Assembly (NCBI GenBank): GCA_018828825.1
Contig: JAHJUV010000126.1
Coordinates: forward strand, 1-6,613
Source of the DNA: Planctomycetota bacterium
Lineage (GTDB): Bacteria > Planctomycetota > Phycisphaerae > Sedimentisphaerales > UBA12454
Direction of reading: 5' to 3'
Length of the DNA: 6,613 nucleotides
The position numbers were made by a program, and so were the translations under genes. The notes under the pieces were generated by a model. It had not been told where the DNA came from and did no database searches. It was given only the letters and a program-made list of their open reading frames with translations. Positions 6,412 through 6,613 of this stretch are shown here, piece by piece (position 1 is the stretch's first letter; each line of letters starts with the position of its first letter).

Positions 6412-6613
6412 ATGCATATTCCTGAACCAGAATACAGGCGCATACTCAATAATGTCCCAATTTTATGTGTAGATTTATTAATCGTCTATAATGGCAAGTG
6501 TTTACTACTTAAAAGAGATAATGAGCCTGCTAAGGGTGAATTTTGGTTTGCAGGAGGTCGGATACGGAAATTTGAGAGTATAGAAAATGCGGCTATTAGG
6601 ATCGCAAAAGAAG
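6412..6613 (+). CDS. GDP-mannose mannosyl hydrolase-like Nudix protein, N-terminal part (3' end outside window)
   Basis: ATG 6412 follows the previous stop by two bases, with AAAGAGG near 6393-6399 as ribosome site, so the two genes are surely co-transcribed. Sixty-seven residues are visible. The pattern VPILCVDLLI (15-24), LLLKRDNEPAKGEFWF (31-46) and AGGRIRKFE (47-55) is that of GDP-mannose mannosyl hydrolases (Gmm/WcaH). The Nudix box starts at G49 with E55 correctly spaced, but where ordinary Nudix enzymes have R-E after seven more residues, this one has R63-I64. Loss of that glutamate is characteristic of GDP-mannose hydrolases, whose E. coli member has R-L. The usual proline before the G-G is alanine. 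Gmm enzymes release mannose from GDP-mannose and may tune its supply; they sit in colanic acid and O-antigen clusters. The partner gene supports a GDP-mannose link. The gene continues beyond the window. Confidence 0.75.
   Translation, partial: MHIPEPEYRRILNNVPILCVDLLIVYNGKCLLLKRDNEPAKGEFWFAGGRIRKFESIENAAIRIAKE

Overview
The window looks like part of a Gram-negative surface-polysaccharide (LPS O-antigen or capsule) cluster. Every recognisable gene is on the + strand. The mixture of a B12-binding radical SAM enzyme, a WavE-type LPS protein, a DUF268-type methyltransferase, a FkbM methyltransferase remnant and a ColD-like sugar enzyme fits environmental, probably anaerobic, bacteria. No rRNA or other marker is present, so the lineage cannot be fixed. 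I saw no tRNA, rRNA, CRISPR array or intact insertion sequence.

Layout. Positions 1-581 hold the C-terminal part of a B12-binding radical SAM protein, which overlaps by 13 bases a WavE-family LPS synthesis gene (569-1606). Positions 1607-2016 are decayed coding DNA with a clear methyltransferase remnant. An intact SAM-dependent methyltransferase of DUF268 type follows (2017-2808). Next come a 5'-truncated FkbM methyltransferase (2865-3143) and more unassignable DNA up to 3469. A polytopic membrane protein (3470-4957), probably an O-antigen polymerase or GT-C-like glycosyltransferase, comes next. Positions 4958-5257 carry a palindromic repeat-like element and a candidate promoter. The last two genes are a ColD-like PLP/PMP-dependent 3-dehydratase (5258-6409) and, two bases later, the start of a GDP-mannose mannosyl hydrolase-like Nudix gene (6412 to the window end).

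How the genes fit together. The left half looks like a module for glycan assembly and decoration (WavE, methyltransferases) that has been losing methyltransferase genes: one intact copy sits between two broken ones. The membrane protein could polymerise or transfer sugar units. The right end is a separate, markedly AT-richer block. Its first gene has the DegT/DnrJ fold, but histidine replaces the PLP-binding lysine, the hallmark of sugar 3-dehydratases such as ColD. The following Nudix gene has the altered Nudix box of GDP-mannose hydrolases. Together they suggest metabolism of GDP-mannose-derived sugar, possibly a 3,6-dideoxyhexose such as colitose, with the remaining pathway genes beyond the window. 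The change in base composition and the palindrome at the junction suggest the right-hand block was acquired separately.

No wholly new system is evident. The points most worth checking are the lysine-to-histidine enzyme with its Nudix partner, the methyltransferase remnants, and the palindromic element at the composition boundary.
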